From contig LM655186.1 of the NCBI GenBank assembly GCA_000824825.2, positions 265-38,310 of the forward strand: a stretch of DNA of 38,046 bases, written 5' to 3'. The notes beneath the pieces were generated by a model. The model made no database searches, was not told the origin of the DNA, and saw only the letters and a list, made by a program, of their open reading frames with translations. This DNA is from Mesorhizobium sp. ORS 3324. GTDB lineage: Bacteria > Pseudomonadota > Alphaproteobacteria > Rhizobiales > Rhizobiaceae. Below, one piece after another: positions 37,031 to 38,046 of the stretch (positions are counted from its first letter, which is position 1; each line of letters starts with the position of its first letter). The translations under genes and the position numbers were made by a program.

Positions 37031-38004
37031 ACCCGCGGACGCAGACAAAGCCATCTACGGGCGAAGCTCCCCTCACCTTCGCGGTGCTGGTCTTTCCCGG
37101 CTTTCCGATGATGGCGTTTTCTTCCGTTATCGAACCGCTGCGCGCCACCAACATCCTGGCCAAGCGCGACTGCTATCGCTGGGTGATCGTCGGCGCCGAT
37201 AAGGGCACAGTCGAAGCCTCCAACGGCGTCGTCATCCAGCCCGGCTTCTCTGCTTCCGACGCACCGAAGGTCGACCGCATCGTCGTCTGCTCCGGCGGCG
37301 ATGCCGATCATATCGTGGCCGACGAAGCGATGAGCTGGATCCGCAAAAGCCTGCGCGGCGGCGCGCATATCGGTGCCGTGGCGGATGCCGCCTTCTTCCT
37401 CGCCCGCGCCGGCCTGCTCGACGGCCATGCCTGCACCTTGCACTGGACGAGCCAAGCGGCCTTCACCGAAGCTTTCCCGGATATCGAGCTCAGGCGCGAC
37501 CTTTTCGTCATCGACCGCAAGCGTTTTACCTCTGCCGGCGGCGTCGGCAGCCTCGACATGATGCTGGAGATCATCACGCGCGACTACGGCGCCGAGCTCG
37601 CGGCGGGCGTCGCGGAATGGTTCGTGCACTCGCCGCTGCGATCGAGCGTGGACCGCAAGCTGATGCCGCTGCGCCTGCGCACAGGCGTCCAGAACGAGCT
37701 GGTGCTGTCGGCCATTGCCATCATGGAGGATGCGGTCGAGGAGCGGCTCGGCATGGCGGAACTGGCGGAGCGGCTCGGCGTGTCGCCCGACAAGCTCGAG
37801 CGCAATTTCCGCGCCGAGTTGGACATCTCGCCCAACGGCTATTACCGGCGGCTCAGGCTGAAGCGTGCCGCCGACCTTTTGGCGCATTCGACGCTGATGG
37901 TACGCGACGTCGCGCTGGCCTGCGGCTTTGCCTCGATGTCGAGTTTTGCGAGGGCTTTTCGCGAGGAGCATGGGCGCGCGCCTAAGGCGATGCGGAGGCA
38001 TTAA
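37027..38004 (+). CDS. GlxA-family transcriptional regulator (DJ-1/PfpI plus AraC domains)
   Basis: A 325-residue regulator. Residues 17-180 are a DJ-1/PfpI amidotransferase-like domain (FAVLVFPGFPMMAFSSVIEP; RIVVCSGGDAD). At the site where catalytic members have Cys (usually GAICTG), this protein reads GAVADAAFFLARAGLLDG, so it is a ligand-sensing, not catalytic, domain. Residues 225-325 are an AraC-type double helix-turn-helix (MAELAERLGVSPDKLERNF; DVALACGFASMSSFARAFRE). Relatives include GbdR and CdhR, controlling catabolism of betaines and carnitine. Target unknown. Confidence 0.88.
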   Translation: MNPRTQTKPSTGEAPLTFAVLVFPGFPMMAFSSVIEPLRATNILAKRDCYRWVIVGADKGTVEASNGVVIQPGFSASDAPKVDRIVVCSGGDADHIVADEAMSWIRKSLRGGAHIGAVADAAFFLARAGLLDGHACTLHWTSQAAFTEAFPDIELRRDLFVIDRKRFTSAGGVGSLDMMLEIITRDYGAELAAGVAEWFVHSPLRSSVDRKLMPLRLRTGVQNELVLSAIAIMEDAVEERLGMAELAERLGVSPDKLERNFRAELDISPNGYYRRLRLKRAADLLAHSTLMVRDVALACGFASMSSFARAFREEHGRAPKAMRRH

Positions 38005-38046
38005 GCGCCGTCTCTCAGTAGGCCGAGTTCCGTCACACCCCCCTCT

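Overview
The window looks like a chromosome or megaplasmid segment of an alphaproteobacterium in the Rhizobiales, most likely Mesorhizobium or a close relative. The reasons are high GC, rhizobial codon choice, a red-type RuBisCO operon led by a divergent cbbR, a lanthanide-type methanol dehydrogenase, a complete pqqABCDE set, and a rhizobial-looking palindromic repeat. From memory, Sinorhizobium meliloti pSymB groups similar genes; I could not compare sequences.

Layout. (1) 1-392: 5' part of a glutathione-dependent formaldehyde dehydrogenase on the minus strand. (2) 773-5369: five-gene operon (periplasmic binding protein, YVTN beta-propeller, ABC ATPase, ABC-2 permease, exported protein) matching the PQQ-associated ABC system and the lut (lanthanide utilisation and transport) genes of Methylobacterium. 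(3) 5455-6874: a small Cys protein and cbbR. (4) 6994-16880: cbb operon FBPase, phosphoribulokinase, transketolase, aldolase, RbcL, RbcS, CbbX, epimerase, a thioredoxin-like protein and phosphoglycolate phosphatase. (5) 16944-20774: cytochrome c, a second small Cys protein, a NitT/TauT-type ABC transporter and an exported Cys protein. (6) 21469-24941: xoxF, xoxG, xoxJ. (7) 25140-28496: pqqA-E. (8) 28497-33302: accessory, rearranged stretch with an outer-membrane protein flanked by two copies of the pqqE 3' end, a TPR protein, a DUF4188-like protein, small ORFs and an aldehyde dehydrogenase remnant. (9) 33303-38004: an aldehyde dehydrogenase with a replaced C-terminus, then a YeiH-type exporter, free-Met-sulfoxide reductase, Nudix hydrolase and GlxA-type regulator.

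Together regions 1-7 read as one autotrophic methylotrophy locus. Lanthanide uptake and PQQ synthesis supply XoxF, which oxidises methanol in the periplasm and passes electrons to XoxG and probably the c2-type cytochrome. Formaldehyde would go through the glutathione pathway to formate and CO2, and the Calvin cycle would refix the CO2. Each step is assigned by homology from reading the sequence; the combined pathway is an inference.

The most notable unexplained signals are: the 255-bp pqqE-tail duplication around an omp gene, with mostly synonymous differences; a pair of related small Cys proteins bracketing the cbb region; a second ABC system with a degenerate signature motif and Tat-like signal beside xoxF; an apparent in-frame insertion near the XoxF C-terminus; several strong hairpins at xoxF-xoxG, before pqqA and between pqqA and pqqB; and an aldehyde dehydrogenase truncated next to a decayed copy of itself. 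No tRNA, rRNA, CRISPR array or intact insertion sequence was seen.
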